This document shows positions 33,748-42,488 of a stretch of DNA of 64,000 nucleotides, one piece after another (position 1 is the first letter of the stretch; the number at the start of each line of letters is the position of its first letter). The notes under the pieces were generated by a model, which made no database searches, had not been told where the DNA came from, and was given only the letters and a program-made list of their open reading frames with translations. A program made the position numbers and the translations under genes. Source of the DNA: Paracoccus homiensis (GTDB lineage Bacteria > Pseudomonadota > Alphaproteobacteria > Rhodobacterales > Rhodobacteraceae); contig NZ_FOHO01000013.1 of the NCBI RefSeq assembly GCF_900111675.1, positions 1 through 64,000 of the forward strand. Direction: 5' to 3'.

Positions 33748-34650
33748 ATGTCATCCCACATCCTTATCGCCGCGGCGCTGGCCGCATCCATCGGCACGGC
33801 GGCTTCGGCTGATATCGTCGTCTCCTCGAAGATTGACACCGAGGGTGGCCTGCTGGGCAACATGATCGCCATCGCGCTGGAGGATGCGGGCCTGCCGGTG
33901 GAACGGCGCCTGCAACTGGGCGGCACGCAGGTCGTCCGCGAGGCGATCCTTGCCGGTCAGATCGACGTCTATCCCGAATATACGGGCAATGCCGCCTTCT
34001 TCCACAATCAGGCCGATCAGGATGTCTGGAAAAATGCCGACACCGCCTATGATCGCGCGGCAGAGCTGGATCTGAAACAGGGCATCACCTGGCTTGACCG
34101 TGCGCCGGCCAACAACACCTGGGCGATCGCCGTGACCGCCCCCGTGGCCCAGGAGAACGGCCTTGCCTCCATGTCCGATTTCGGCGCCTGGGTCGCCGAT
34201 GGCGGCGAGATCAAGCTTGCAGCCTCGACCGAATTCGTGTCCTCGCCCGCGGTGCTGCCCGCCATGCAGCAGACCTATGGGTTCGAATTGTCATCCGATC
34301 AGACCGTGATCCTGTCGGGCGGCGATACGGCGGCGACCATTCAGGCGGCGGCGCGCGGCACATCGGGTGTGAATGCGGCGATGGTCTATGGCACGGATGG
34401 GGGCGTGGGGGCGACCGGGCTGGTCGTCATGGCCGATGATCAGGGCGTGCAGCCCGTCTACGAGCCGACCCCCATTGTCCGCACCGAGGTGGCCGAGGAA
34501 TACCCCGCCATCGCCGAGGTTCTGAATCCGATCTTTGCCGGGCTTGACCTTGAAACGCTGCAACAGCTGAACGGCCGCATTCAGGTCGGGGGCGAACCCG
34601 CGGAGGCTGTCGCCCGCGACTATCTGACCCAGACCGGCGTTCTGGACTGA
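33748..34650 (+). CDS. yehZ: Osmoprotectant ABC transporter substrate-binding protein (YehZ/OsmX type)
   Basis: This 300-residue periplasmic binding protein of the glycine-betaine/OpuAC class F family starts with a signal peptide (1-21, ending ASA). The mature part begins IVVSSKIDTEGGLLGNM and contains IDVYPEYTGN, a family signature. It should bind betaine-like quaternary amines and serve the two permeases and the ATPase that follow in the order yehZYXW, as in E. coli. Members of this family often act under osmotic or stationary-phase stress and have modest affinity. The stop abuts the next start directly. Confidence 0.9.
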   Translation: MSSHILIAAALAASIGTAASADIVVSSKIDTEGGLLGNMIAIALEDAGLPVERRLQLGGTQVVREAILAGQIDVYPEYTGNAAFFHNQADQDVWKNADTAYDRAAELDLKQGITWLDRAPANNTWAIAVTAPVAQENGLASMSDFGAWVADGGEIKLAASTEFVSSPAVLPAMQQTYGFELSSDQTVILSGGDTAATIQAAARGTSGVNAAMVYGTDGGVGATGLVVMADDQGVQPVYEPTPIVRTEVAEEYPAIAEVLNPIFAGLDLETLQQLNGRIQVGGEPAEAVARDYLTQTGVLD

Positions 34651-35793
34651 ATGATGCGGGGCGTATCCCCGCCGGGACTTCTGTTCCTGATTCTGGGCGC
34701 CGCTCTGCTGGCCGCGCCCTTCATGACATTGGCGGCCAACCGGATCGTCGCCGGGCAGCCCTTCACGATCTGGGCGCTGGCCCTGTGGCCCGCCACGGCG
34801 GGTCTGGCCGTGGGGCTGCTGCTGGGCCTGTCACGGAACGCATGGCCAAGGCTGGCGGGGGGGCTGGTCGGGCTGGGCTGCCTGTTGTGGCTGCTGTCCT
34901 TCGGGGCGGGGGCGCTGCTGGCGGATGCCAGGCAATATGCCCGCACGTCGCCCGCGCTTGGCTTTTGGGGGATGCTGGCGATTTTTGCGCTGCTGATCGC
35001 GGATGCACTGACTCAGTTGCGCCCCGGACCGGCCCTGCGCGGCGCCTTGCTGGCAGCGGCGGTCGCGGGGCTGGCGGGTGTCCTGTGGTCGGGTTGGCTT
35101 GCCGATCTGTCCATCGCGCAGGAATATGCATCGCGCGCCCGGCCCTTCTGGACGGCCTGTCTTCGCCATCTGCAACTGGCGCTTGGGTCGCTGGCGGTGG
35201 CCGTCATCATCGCCTTTCCGCTGGGGATCCTGTGCCACCGCCAGCCCGGGCTGCGTCGGCTGACGCTGCCTTTGCTAAGCTTTCTGCAAACCATTCCGTC
35301 GCTTGCGATGTTCGGGATCATGATCCCGGTGCTGTCCTGGGTCGCCATGACGGTTCCCGGCGCGCGCGAGGCCGGGATCGCAGGCATCGGCTTTGCCCCG
35401 GCCTTTGTGGCGCTGGTCCTGTATTCGCTGTTGCCGGTCGTCGGCAACACGGTCGCGGCGCTGGATGCCGTGCCCCCCGCCACCGCCGAGGCCGCACGCG
35501 GCATGGGCCTGTCGAACGCACAGCGGCTGTGGCAGGTCGAATTGCCCCTTGGTCTGCCTGTGCTGCTGGCGGGTGTGCGTATCGTCATGGTGCAGAATAT
35601 CGGTCTGGCGGTGATCGCCGGGCTGATCGGCGGCGGCGGTTTCGGCAGTTTCGTCTTTCAGGGCCTGAACCAGACCGCGACCGACCTGATCCTGCTGGGC
35701 GCGTTGCCGACCGTCGCGATGGCCCTGATCGCGGCCATCGTCATGGACATCCTTGTCGACATTGCCCGCCCCATACCGGAAAGCGCCAGATGA
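34651..35793 (+). CDS. yehY: Osmoprotectant ABC transporter permease (YehY/OsmW type)
   Basis: This 380-residue inner-membrane permease starts on the base after the yehZ stop. Its N-terminal 170 residues hold extra transmembrane helices, a feature of YehY-type permeases. The C-terminal half has the ABC permease core with the EAA-type loop around EAARGMGLSNAQRLWQVELP. It forms the translocation pore with the smaller YehW permease. An ATG one codon downstream (34654) is an equally possible start. Confidence 0.9.
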   Translation: MMRGVSPPGLLFLILGAALLAAPFMTLAANRIVAGQPFTIWALALWPATAGLAVGLLLGLSRNAWPRLAGGLVGLGCLLWLLSFGAGALLADARQYARTSPALGFWGMLAIFALLIADALTQLRPGPALRGALLAAAVAGLAGVLWSGWLADLSIAQEYASRARPFWTACLRHLQLALGSLAVAVIIAFPLGILCHRQPGLRRLTLPLLSFLQTIPSLAMFGIMIPVLSWVAMTVPGAREAGIAGIGFAPAFVALVLYSLLPVVGNTVAALDAVPPATAEAARGMGLSNAQRLWQVELPLGLPVLLAGVRIVMVQNIGLAVIAGLIGGGGFGSFVFQGLNQTATDLILLGALPTVAMALIAAIVMDILVDIARPIPESAR

Positions 35794-36713
35794 TAGAAAT
35801 CGACAACCTGACCAGGCGCTACGGCGACGCCATCGCCGTCGATGCGGTGAACATGACCGTCGAGACCGGAACGATCACGGTGATCGTCGGCACCTCGGGG
35901 TCGGGGAAAAGCACCCTGCTGCGGATGATCAACCGGCTGGAAGAACCCAGTTCGGGCGAGGTGCGCATCAACGGCCAGTCCACCACCGCGATGACGCCGC
36001 ATCTGCTGCGGCGGCGCATCGGCTATGCCATTCAGGGCCACGGCCTGTTTCCGCATCACAGCGTGGCCCGCAATATCGGCGCGGTGCCGCGGCTTCTGGG
36101 CTGGCCCAAGGACCGGATCGCCGCCCGCGTCGACGAATTGCTGGACCTGTTCTCGATGCCGCCGGGGGAGTTTCGCGATCGCTATCCGGCGGAACTGTCG
36201 GGTGGGCAACAACAGCGCGTCGGCGTGGCACGTGCTTTGGCCTCGCGACCCGATCTGTTGCTGATGGACGAACCATTCGGCGCGCTGGACCCGATCATTC
36301 GCGCCCGTGCGCAGGATGATCTGCTGCGCATTCAACGTCATCTGGGGTCGACCGTCATCCTGGTCACCCATGACATGGAAGAGGCGATCCGGCTGGGCGA
36401 CCGTGTGGCCGTGCTGGATGCGGGCAAGCTGGTGCAATATGCGCCGCCCGCGCAGATCATCGCCGCCCCGGCCAATGATTTCGTCGCGCAGATGCTGGGC
36501 GAGGTCGATCGCCCGCTGCGCCTGTTGTCCCTGATCCCGGTCAGCGAGATCGTCGAGCCGGGCGAGGCGCAGGGCCCGCCCATCGAGGCCGGGCAATCGC
36601 TGCGCGAGGCGTTGTCGGCCTGTCTGTGGTCAGGCCGCGATGCGCTGCCGGTCGCGCAGGGCGGGCGGGTCACGCTGGCCGCGATCCGCGCACGGGCCGA
36701 GCATCCGACATGA
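35790..36713 (+). CDS. yehX: Osmoprotectant ABC transporter ATPase (YehX/OsmV type)
   Basis: This 307-residue ATPase has Walker A in VGTSGSGKST, the signature LSGGQQQRVGVARAL, Walker B in LLLMDEPFGALD and the switch His in VTHDMEE. The region after residue about 240 is a short remnant of the regulatory extension of quaternary-amine ATPases. Its start overlaps the yehY stop by four bases and its stop overlaps yehW by four bases, so the operon is fully coupled. It powers uptake of betaine-like osmolytes. Confidence 0.93.
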   Translation: MIEIDNLTRRYGDAIAVDAVNMTVETGTITVIVGTSGSGKSTLLRMINRLEEPSSGEVRINGQSTTAMTPHLLRRRIGYAIQGHGLFPHHSVARNIGAVPRLLGWPKDRIAARVDELLDLFSMPPGEFRDRYPAELSGGQQQRVGVARALASRPDLLLMDEPFGALDPIIRARAQDDLLRIQRHLGSTVILVTHDMEEAIRLGDRVAVLDAGKLVQYAPPAQIIAAPANDFVAQMLGEVDRPLRLLSLIPVSEIVEPGEAQGPPIEAGQSLREALSACLWSGRDALPVAQGGRVTLAAIRARAEHPT

Positions 36714-37444
36714 CGGCGGCTCGGTTCATGCGTGCGGGTCTGGTTTTGCTGTTGCTGGCGATGGTGCTGCGGCCCGTCTGGTTCACACCGCTGCTGGCGC
36801 CCTTTGCCCCCGCGGGCGGCCCGGTCCTGTACGAACGCAGTCCGCTGTGGTCGCTGACGCTTGGCCATCTGGGGCTGGTGCTGGTGGCGTCGCTGGCGGC
36901 GACGATCGTCGCGGTCGGGCTGGCCATCTTCGTCACGCGGCCTGCGGGTGCCGCGTTCCTGCCGCTGTCACGGACGGTCACCAATATCGGGCAGACCTTT
37001 CCCCCGGTGGCGGTGCTGGCGCTGGCGGTGCCGGCCCTGGGCTTTGGGTCCGGGCCGACGCTGGTGGCGCTGTTCCTGTATGGTCTGCTGCCGATCTTCG
37101 ACAACGCGGTGACGGGCCTGCGCACATTGCCCCCGGTCACGATCGAGGCTGCGCGGGGCATCGGCATGTCACCCCGTCAGCGGCTGATTTCGGTCGAGCT
37201 GCCATTGGCCTTGCCGGTCATCCTGACCGGGGTGCGCCTGTCGGTGGTGATCGCGTTGGGGACCGCGACCATCGGTTCGACCGTTGCGGCCCGGACCCTG
37301 GGCGAGGTGATCATCGCGGGTTTGCTGACCAACAACACCGCCTTCGTTCTGCAGGGCGGCATCATCACCGGACTGATTGCCGTGCTGATCTATGACGCGA
37401 TGATCCTGCTGCAGAACAGGCTGGCCCGGACCCGCGACGCCTGA
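36710..37444 (+). CDS. yehW: Osmoprotectant ABC transporter permease (YehW/OsmY type)
   Basis: This 244-residue inner-membrane permease has about six transmembrane helices and the EAA-type cytoplasmic loop EAARGIGMSPRQRLISVELP. It is shorter than YehY because it lacks the extra N-terminal helices. It completes the yehZYXW importer. The gene converges with a methyltransferase gene ending at 37,451. Confidence 0.9.
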   Translation: MTAARFMRAGLVLLLLAMVLRPVWFTPLLAPFAPAGGPVLYERSPLWSLTLGHLGLVLVASLAATIVAVGLAIFVTRPAGAAFLPLSRTVTNIGQTFPPVAVLALAVPALGFGSGPTLVALFLYGLLPIFDNAVTGLRTLPPVTIEAARGIGMSPRQRLISVELPLALPVILTGVRLSVVIALGTATIGSTVAARTLGEVIIAGLLTNNTAFVLQGGIITGLIAVLIYDAMILLQNRLARTRDA

Positions 37445-37450
37445 TCGGGC

Positions 37451-38392
37451 CTATGCTTCGGCGCGTGCCACGTCGCCCCGCTGACCGTCATCTGCGGGGG
37501 GCCGACCGCGCCGCGTGGCCTGCACGACAAGCCCGTGGATCGGCTGCCCGCGATCCTGCCGCAGAATGGCCGGGGTCAGCCGGGCGTCGAAACCGGCCCG
37601 GTCCAGCAAGTCCGACAGATGGGCGGAGGCATGGGCAAAGCGGCGGCTTGGGCGCAGGACATAGGCTTCGTCGCCGTCATGCGCCTCGACCGTGAAGGCA
37701 AATCGGCCACCGGGACGCAGCGCCGCCGCGACCCAGCCCACGATCTGTTCCAGCGCCCCGAGATAGGCAAAGACATCGGCCGCGGTGATCAGATCCCACG
37801 TATCCGCCTGCGGGGTCAGGGCTGACAGATCGGCCTTTTCAAGCCGATCATACAGGCCCTTTGCCGCAGCCTCGCGCAGCATTTCGGCAGAGATGTCCCA
37901 GCCTTCCAGCCAGTCGCATCGCGCCCGCAGATGGACGGCCATCAGCCCGGTGCCACAGCCCAGATCCAGCGTCCGGCCAAACCGCCCATCCAGCCCCTCC
38001 GCCAAAAGCTGCGGTGCGCGGTAATCCAGCCGGTCGACAAGCGCGTCCTCGAACCCCGCAGCATATTGGTCGAACAGCGTTTCCACAAAGGCCGAGGGCA
38101 TGCTGTCGGCCAGCGACCGCCCGCGCAGCAGATCCAGACACAGCGCCGCGCCCAGCCTGTCCCGAGGGTCCAGCCGCAGCGCGGTCTGGAAGGCCCCGGC
38201 CGCGTCGGGAAGATCGGCCTTCATGCGGATCTCGCCCAGGCGGAACCAGCCCGCGACCCAATCGGGCCGCAACTCTAGCGCCTGTTGATAGATCTCTGCT
38301 GCTGTTGCGGGATGGTCCGGCAGGAAGGCTTCGGCATATTCGGCACGGCGATCCGCAATCAGATCGCCCGAGGAAAGCGAAAGAAACGACAT
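37451..38392 (-). CDS. TPR-containing SAM-dependent methyltransferase
   Basis: This 313-residue protein has an N-terminal segment with about two tetratricopeptide-like helices (AAEIYQQALELRPDWVAGWF and AAGAFQTALRLDPRDRLGAA, residues about 30-95). A class I methyltransferase domain follows, with motif I LDLGCGTGLMAVHL and WDISAEML. This TPR plus methyltransferase layout is known in alphaproteobacteria but its targets are mostly undetermined. It is a monocistronic gene between the osmolyte importer and the amino acid locus. The target could be a small molecule or a protein. Confidence 0.85.
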   Translation of the reverse strand: MSFLSLSSGDLIADRRAEYAEAFLPDHPATAAEIYQQALELRPDWVAGWFRLGEIRMKADLPDAAGAFQTALRLDPRDRLGAALCLDLLRGRSLADSMPSAFVETLFDQYAAGFEDALVDRLDYRAPQLLAEGLDGRFGRTLDLGCGTGLMAVHLRARCDWLEGWDISAEMLREAAAKGLYDRLEKADLSALTPQADTWDLITAADVFAYLGALEQIVGWVAAALRPGGRFAFTVEAHDGDEAYVLRPSRRFAHASAHLSDLLDRAGFDARLTPAILRQDRGQPIHGLVVQATRRGRPPADDGQRGDVARAEA

Positions 38393-38581
38393 ATTCGGCT
38401 TCTGGAAAAAAACGGTCGCGATATGACCGCCGATGCCCTTTATGCCGATCCCCGGCGGCGTCAAGATGCGACGACGCGGACGCCGTGGTCACGGCCCCGA
38501 CAGGGTGACAGCGGCAACCCGGTCGGGGATTGCCGCAGATCGTGACGAGCAGAAGATATTGTTTCAGCGCAAAGGGTTGCC

Positions 38582-39643
38582 CTAGGCGGCGACGCTGTCT
38601 GCGGCGCGCTGGAACATGCCGAACAGGTCGCGCGGGTCGTCGGGGTCCGCGATCATGTCCAGCCGCGTGAAGAAGGGCGTGCCGGCGATCGCCTGCGCGA
38701 CATATCGCAGGGCGCTGAAATCCTCGATGGCAAAGCCCACGCTGTCGAACAGGGTGATCTGGCGGTCATCCGCACGCCCCGCAACATCGCCCGCGATCAC
38801 CTGCCAAAGCTCGGTCACGGCATGGTCGGGGTCAAGCTGCTGGATCTCGCCCTCGATACGGGTCTGGGGCGGGTATTCCACGAAGATCCGCGACCGCAGC
38901 AGGATGTCGCGATGCAGTTCGGTCTTGCCCGGACAGTCGCCGCCGATGGCGTTGATATGGACGCCGCTGCCGACCATGTTGTCGGTCAGGATGGTCGCGT
39001 ATTGCTTGTCGGCGGTGCAGGTGGTGATGATCTGCGCCCCCTCGATCGCCTCTTGCGAGGAACGGCATTTCACCACGGTCAGACCGCTGCCGGCGAGGTT
39101 TCGGGCGCAGCGCTCCGTGGCCGCCGGGTCGATGTCGTACAGCCGCACGCTGTCGATCCCGCAGACCGCCTTGAAGGCCAGGCACTGAAATTCGGATTGC
39201 GCGCCATTGCCGATCATCGCCATGGTCCGCGCGCCCTTGGGTGCCAGATGCCGGGCGGCCATCGCGCTGGTGGCGGCGGTGCGCAACGCGGTCAGCAGGG
39301 TCATCTCGCTCAGCAGCTTGGGATAGCCGCTGTTCACGTCCGCCAGCAGGCCGAAGGCGGTCACGGTCTGCAACCCCTCGGCCATGTTCTTGGGGTGGCC
39401 GTTCACGTATTTGAAGCCGTAGGTCTCGCCGTCCGAGGTCGGCATCAGCTCGATCACGCCGACATCGGAATGGCTGGCGACGCGGGGGGTCTTGTCGAAC
39501 AGCGGCCAGCGGCGGAAATCGGCCTCGATCTGGTCGGCCAGATCGGTCAGCACCTTCTCGATCCCGATATGGTGGACAAGGCGCATCATGTTCTCGACCG
39601 AGACGAAGGGAACATAGGCGAGTTTCGAGGGAAGCGGAGCCAT
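38582..39643 (-). CDS. ocd: Ornithine cyclodeaminase
   Basis: This 353-residue NAD-dependent enzyme of the ornithine cyclodeaminase/mu-crystallin family converts L-ornithine to L-proline and ammonia. The substrate-site residues lie in GETYGFKYVNGHPKN, the dinucleotide-binding motif in MAMIGNGAQSEFQ, and the catalytic Asp is expected in INAIGGDCPGKTEL, which is typical of true OCD rather than alanine-dehydrogenase relatives. It follows the CtlX-type hydrolase gene by nine bases. Together with the divergent Lrp regulator this forms an arginine/citrulline/ornithine-to-proline degradation module. Length and motifs are normal. Confidence 0.93.
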   Translation of the reverse strand: MAPLPSKLAYVPFVSVENMMRLVHHIGIEKVLTDLADQIEADFRRWPLFDKTPRVASHSDVGVIELMPTSDGETYGFKYVNGHPKNMAEGLQTVTAFGLLADVNSGYPKLLSEMTLLTALRTAATSAMAARHLAPKGARTMAMIGNGAQSEFQCLAFKAVCGIDSVRLYDIDPAATERCARNLAGSGLTVVKCRSSQEAIEGAQIITTCTADKQYATILTDNMVGSGVHINAIGGDCPGKTELHRDILLRSRIFVEYPPQTRIEGEIQQLDPDHAVTELWQVIAGDVAGRADDRQITLFDSVGFAIEDFSALRYVAQAIAGTPFFTRLDMIADPDDPRDLFGMFQRAADSVAA

Positions 39644-39652
39644 GGGAACCTC

Positions 39653-40591
39653 TTATGCGGGAATGGGGGAACGGGCCGACAGATGCAGCCCGGCGATCAT
39701 GCAGCGGACCGAGCCGCCCGCATGTTCGATGGTGGGAATGTCCAGCGGCAGCAGCGCGACATGGCGTTCCAGAACCGCGCGCTGCGCGGCATCCAGCGAT
39801 CGCAGCGCGCGCGAGGACAGCGCAAGGACCAGCCCGTCGCGGCCCTGCAATTCGATCGCATTGCCCGCGAAATCGGCGATCTGGGCGTGGGTCAGTTCGA
39901 CGATGTCGCGTTCGCCCCGGCGCAGGCGCTCGGCCACCTCGCGGCGGCGCGGGGCGTCGGGGATCGCGTCCAGCCCGATCATCGCGAAATCGGTGCCGAT
40001 GCACATCAGGACATTGGTGTGATAGATCGGCTTGCCCTGCGCATCGACCGCGTCAAAGACGATGGGCTCATAGTTGAAATGCGTACAGAACCGTTCCAGC
40101 AGGATCTCGCTGGTGCGTTTCGACCGGGCGGCATAGGCGACGCGTTCCAGGTGGTCGATGACCATCGCGCCGGTGCCTTCCAGGAACAGATCATCCTGTT
40201 CCAGACCGGAATAGTCGATGATGTCCTGCACCCGGTAGCTGCGTTTCAGCATGTCCAGCACGTCCTGCCGCCGTTCGGCGCGGCGATTTTGCGAATACAT
40301 CGGGTAGACCGCAACATGCCCGCCCGAATGGGTCGAAAACCAGTTGTTGGGAAAGACCGAATCCGGGGTGACGGTGCTTTGGTCCTCGAACAGGTGGACG
40401 CGGATGCCTGCACCCGTCAGCGCGGCCGCCGCGCGTGTCACCTCGGCATGGGCCATGCGGGCGATGGTCGTGGGGTCGCTGCCGGCGCTGGTCTGGAAAT
40501 GGTTGTCCTGCGCGGTAGCAGCATTGGGGGTGAAGTGATGCGGCCGGATCATGACGACCGAGGCCGGGGCCTGAAGCGAGGAACGGGGCAT
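39653..40591 (-). CDS. ctlX: Citrulline-utilisation hydrolase (CtlX type, amidinotransferase superfamily)
   Basis: This 312-residue enzyme of the guanidino-group modifying (amidinotransferase/DDAH) superfamily has the family start VVMIRPHHFTPNAATAQDN, the region IYHTNVLMCIGTDFA with the catalytic His, and the C-terminal nucleophile Cys297 in GGSVRCMIAGLHL. CtlX-type proteins co-occur with ornithine cyclodeaminase and are thought to cleave citrulline or a related ureido/guanidino amino acid to ornithine. AAAGGAGG precedes the ATG at 40591. It is the first gene of the leftward pair and diverges from an Lrp/AsnC regulator. Confidence 0.87.
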   Translation of the reverse strand: MPRSSLQAPASVVMIRPHHFTPNAATAQDNHFQTSAGSDPTTIARMAHAEVTRAAAALTGAGIRVHLFEDQSTVTPDSVFPNNWFSTHSGGHVAVYPMYSQNRRAERRQDVLDMLKRSYRVQDIIDYSGLEQDDLFLEGTGAMVIDHLERVAYAARSKRTSEILLERFCTHFNYEPIVFDAVDAQGKPIYHTNVLMCIGTDFAMIGLDAIPDAPRRREVAERLRRGERDIVELTHAQIADFAGNAIELQGRDGLVLALSSRALRSLDAAQRAVLERHVALLPLDIPTIEHAGGSVRCMIAGLHLSARSPIPA

Positions 40592-40665
40592 GGATGCCTC
40601 CTTTGGGACGTTCCTGTCAGGATAGCTGCGGTCCTTGACGGATTGCATGGCCATGGTGATAAATG

Positions 40666-40714
40666 TGGCAAGTAAGATTGCGCATATTGCCAATGCCAGA
40701 TGTAAGTTTTGCCA
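40666..40714. promoter_or_regulatory. Candidate Lrp-type operator with three TGGCAA/TTGCCA half-sites
   Basis: TGGCAA at 40666-40671 faces TTGCCA at 40687-40692 (inverted repeat with a 15-base spacer), and another TTGCCA occupies 40709-40714, 22 bases further on. The cluster fills the ctlX-lrp gap. Helically spaced repeated half-sites suit octameric Lrp/AsnC proteins, one of which is encoded here. No binding can be shown from sequence alone. Confidence 0.5.
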
Positions 40715-41139
40715 TGCATGTCTATGATGAACTTGACCGGAACCTGATCGCCATCCTGCGCGAGGATGGGCGCGCGCCGGTGTCCAAGCTGGCGCAGCTT
40801 CTGGGGGTGTCGCGGGCCACGGTGCAGGCGCGGATGGATCGGCTGCTGGACAGCGGTGCGGTGCTTGGCTTTACCATCCGCGCCCGCGAGGACAGCGGCC
40901 CGCAGGGCGTGCGCGCGATCATGATGATCGAGGTGTCGGGCCAGTCCACCACGCAGGTCATCCGCAGCCTGCGCGGCATCGCGGCGCTGCATCAGTTGCA
41001 TTCGACCAATGGCAACTGGGATCTGGTAGCCCAGCTCAGCGCCGAGAGCCTTGCCGATTTCGACCGCGTCCTGCGCGAGGTCCGCAACATCCCCGGCATC
41101 ACGAACAGCGAAACCTCGATCCTGCTCAGTTCCGTCTGA
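40714..41139 (+). CDS. Lrp/AsnC-family transcriptional regulator
   Basis: This regulator of about 141 residues has an N-terminal helix-turn-helix (APVSKLAQLLGVSRATVQARMDRL) and a C-terminal RAM effector domain with a ferredoxin-like fold. It likely senses an amino acid such as ornithine or arginine and controls the divergent ctlX-ocd pair. The ATG at 40714 leads directly into VYDELDRN, the usual start of the first helix. An in-frame ATG at 40693 is possible. A terminator hairpin follows. Confidence 0.88.
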   Translation: MHVYDELDRNLIAILREDGRAPVSKLAQLLGVSRATVQARMDRLLDSGAVLGFTIRAREDSGPQGVRAIMMIEVSGQSTTQVIRSLRGIAALHQLHSTNGNWDLVAQLSAESLADFDRVLREVRNIPGITNSETSILLSSV

Positions 41140-41142
41140 AGA

Positions 41143-41167
41143 GGTCGGGGACCGAACGCCCCCGACC
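41143..41167. terminator. Terminator hairpin between convergent genes
   Basis: GGTCGGGG (41143-41150) pairs perfectly with CCCCGACC (41160-41167), loop of nine. It sits between the lrp gene (ends 41139) and the convergent dioxygenase gene (ends 41176). Confidence 0.6.
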
Positions 41168-41175
41168 CGCGCGGA

Positions 41176-42282
41176 TCAGCGCGCCAGAACGCGGATGCGG
41201 CTGTCCCATTCCCCGCGATCGACATAGCAGCCGTGCAGGTGCCGGAACCCGGTCGAGGGGTCGAACGCCTCGCGGCCATGCATCACGCGGCGGTTGTCAA
41301 AGACGACCATCTCGCCCCCCGACAGGCGCAGGGCGATGCCATAGGCCGGATCGCGCGTCATCCGCATGAACAGCTGATAGGCGCGATAGAAGCTGCCCAT
41401 CACCGCCGGATCGAGGTCGAGGATATCCGCGAGATGCGCGTTGAAGCAGACCTCGGAGATCTCGCCCGCGTCGTCCAGCGTGATCACCGCCTTGCGCGAC
41501 CGGATATCGGTGTCGCGGTCGTGAAAGCGGAACGGCACCGTGACGGTCGACAGGATGCGGAACGCCTCGGGGTCGCGGTCGCGCAGGTCGCGGGCCACGG
41601 CCAACCCGTCGCAGAATGTGGACCCGCCGCCCTGCGCCTCGTTCGCAAGGCAATGCAGGAACTGGTATCCGGGCGGCAGATCCTGATTGGTCAGGTCGGT
41701 ATGCAGTGGCAGCGCATCCGCGGTATAGGCCAGATTGTTCGGATCTGGCTTCGACATCACCTCGAAGGTCAGGCCGAAATTCGTCTCTCGCAGGTGGCCG
41801 ACGCGGCGGGCGATCGCGACCCCGGCCTCGGTCGTGTCGGCCAGCCCGGTGACGATGGACAGGCCAAAGCGCTTGGTGTCGGCCAGCCAGTCCGCCAACC
41901 CGCGATCGGTCCCGGCGATGGCCGCCGCATCGTGGCGCGGCACGCCGCCCGCGCCCAGTTCGGCCCGCCACGGATGCAGCGGAATGTCGGCGGGATCGTG
42001 GCGCGCGATGCCCGGACGGTTCGCCTTGATCCAGTCCAGATCAAAGCGGCTGGGCGCGTCGGCATCCTGCCATGTCAGCAGCAGATCATTGCCCGCGATC
42101 TCGGCATGGGCGGGCGCGATATCCAGCGGCACGGCGGTCAGATCGAATGTCCGCTCGCCCGTCTGGGGGTGAAAGCCGGACGGATCGGTGTCGCGCAGCC
42201 AGATATAGGGAAGGCTTCCGGTGGTGCCGTCGGCCCAACGGATATCGAGGCCCTCGGCCCCGGTGGCAAGGGTGGTGGTCAT
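41176..42282 (-). CDS. Gamma-butyrobetaine-hydroxylase-like Fe(II)/2-oxoglutarate dioxygenase
   Basis: This 368-residue protein has an N-terminal DUF971 domain (residues about 8-90, with LDIRWADGTTGSLPYIWLRD) and a TauD/TfdA-type dioxygenase domain. This is the layout of gamma-butyrobetaine hydroxylase and trimethyllysine dioxygenase. Iron and 2-oxoglutarate ligands are visible: His194 and Asp196 in LPLHTDLTN, His335 in NRRVMHGREAF, and Arg347. It is monocistronic and converges with the lrp gene. Substrate could be a betaine or another amino-acid derivative; the nearby osmolyte importer and amino acid genes make that reasonable but do not prove it. The ATG at 42282 fits the domain start. Confidence 0.87.
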   Translation of the reverse strand: MTTTLATGAEGLDIRWADGTTGSLPYIWLRDTDPSGFHPQTGERTFDLTAVPLDIAPAHAEIAGNDLLLTWQDADAPSRFDLDWIKANRPGIARHDPADIPLHPWRAELGAGGVPRHDAAAIAGTDRGLADWLADTKRFGLSIVTGLADTTEAGVAIARRVGHLRETNFGLTFEVMSKPDPNNLAYTADALPLHTDLTNQDLPPGYQFLHCLANEAQGGGSTFCDGLAVARDLRDRDPEAFRILSTVTVPFRFHDRDTDIRSRKAVITLDDAGEISEVCFNAHLADILDLDPAVMGSFYRAYQLFMRMTRDPAYGIALRLSGGEMVVFDNRRVMHGREAFDPSTGFRHLHGCYVDRGEWDSRIRVLAR

Positions 42283-42488
42283 GTGTCTCTCCGGTGATGG
42301 AATGTCAGATATGGCGGTCAGGGCCGCGCGCCGGGGGGCGGCCACCACTCGTGGGCCTTCGCATGAGGATGGCCCGGACATCTTCCAAGGACGGTGCACA
42401 TTCGCGACAACAAAGCATGTCGGGGCCGGCCTGCGCAAGAGATGGTTTCCCTGATATAGACAGGGTCGGGTGCAGGGGGGCGGACGGC

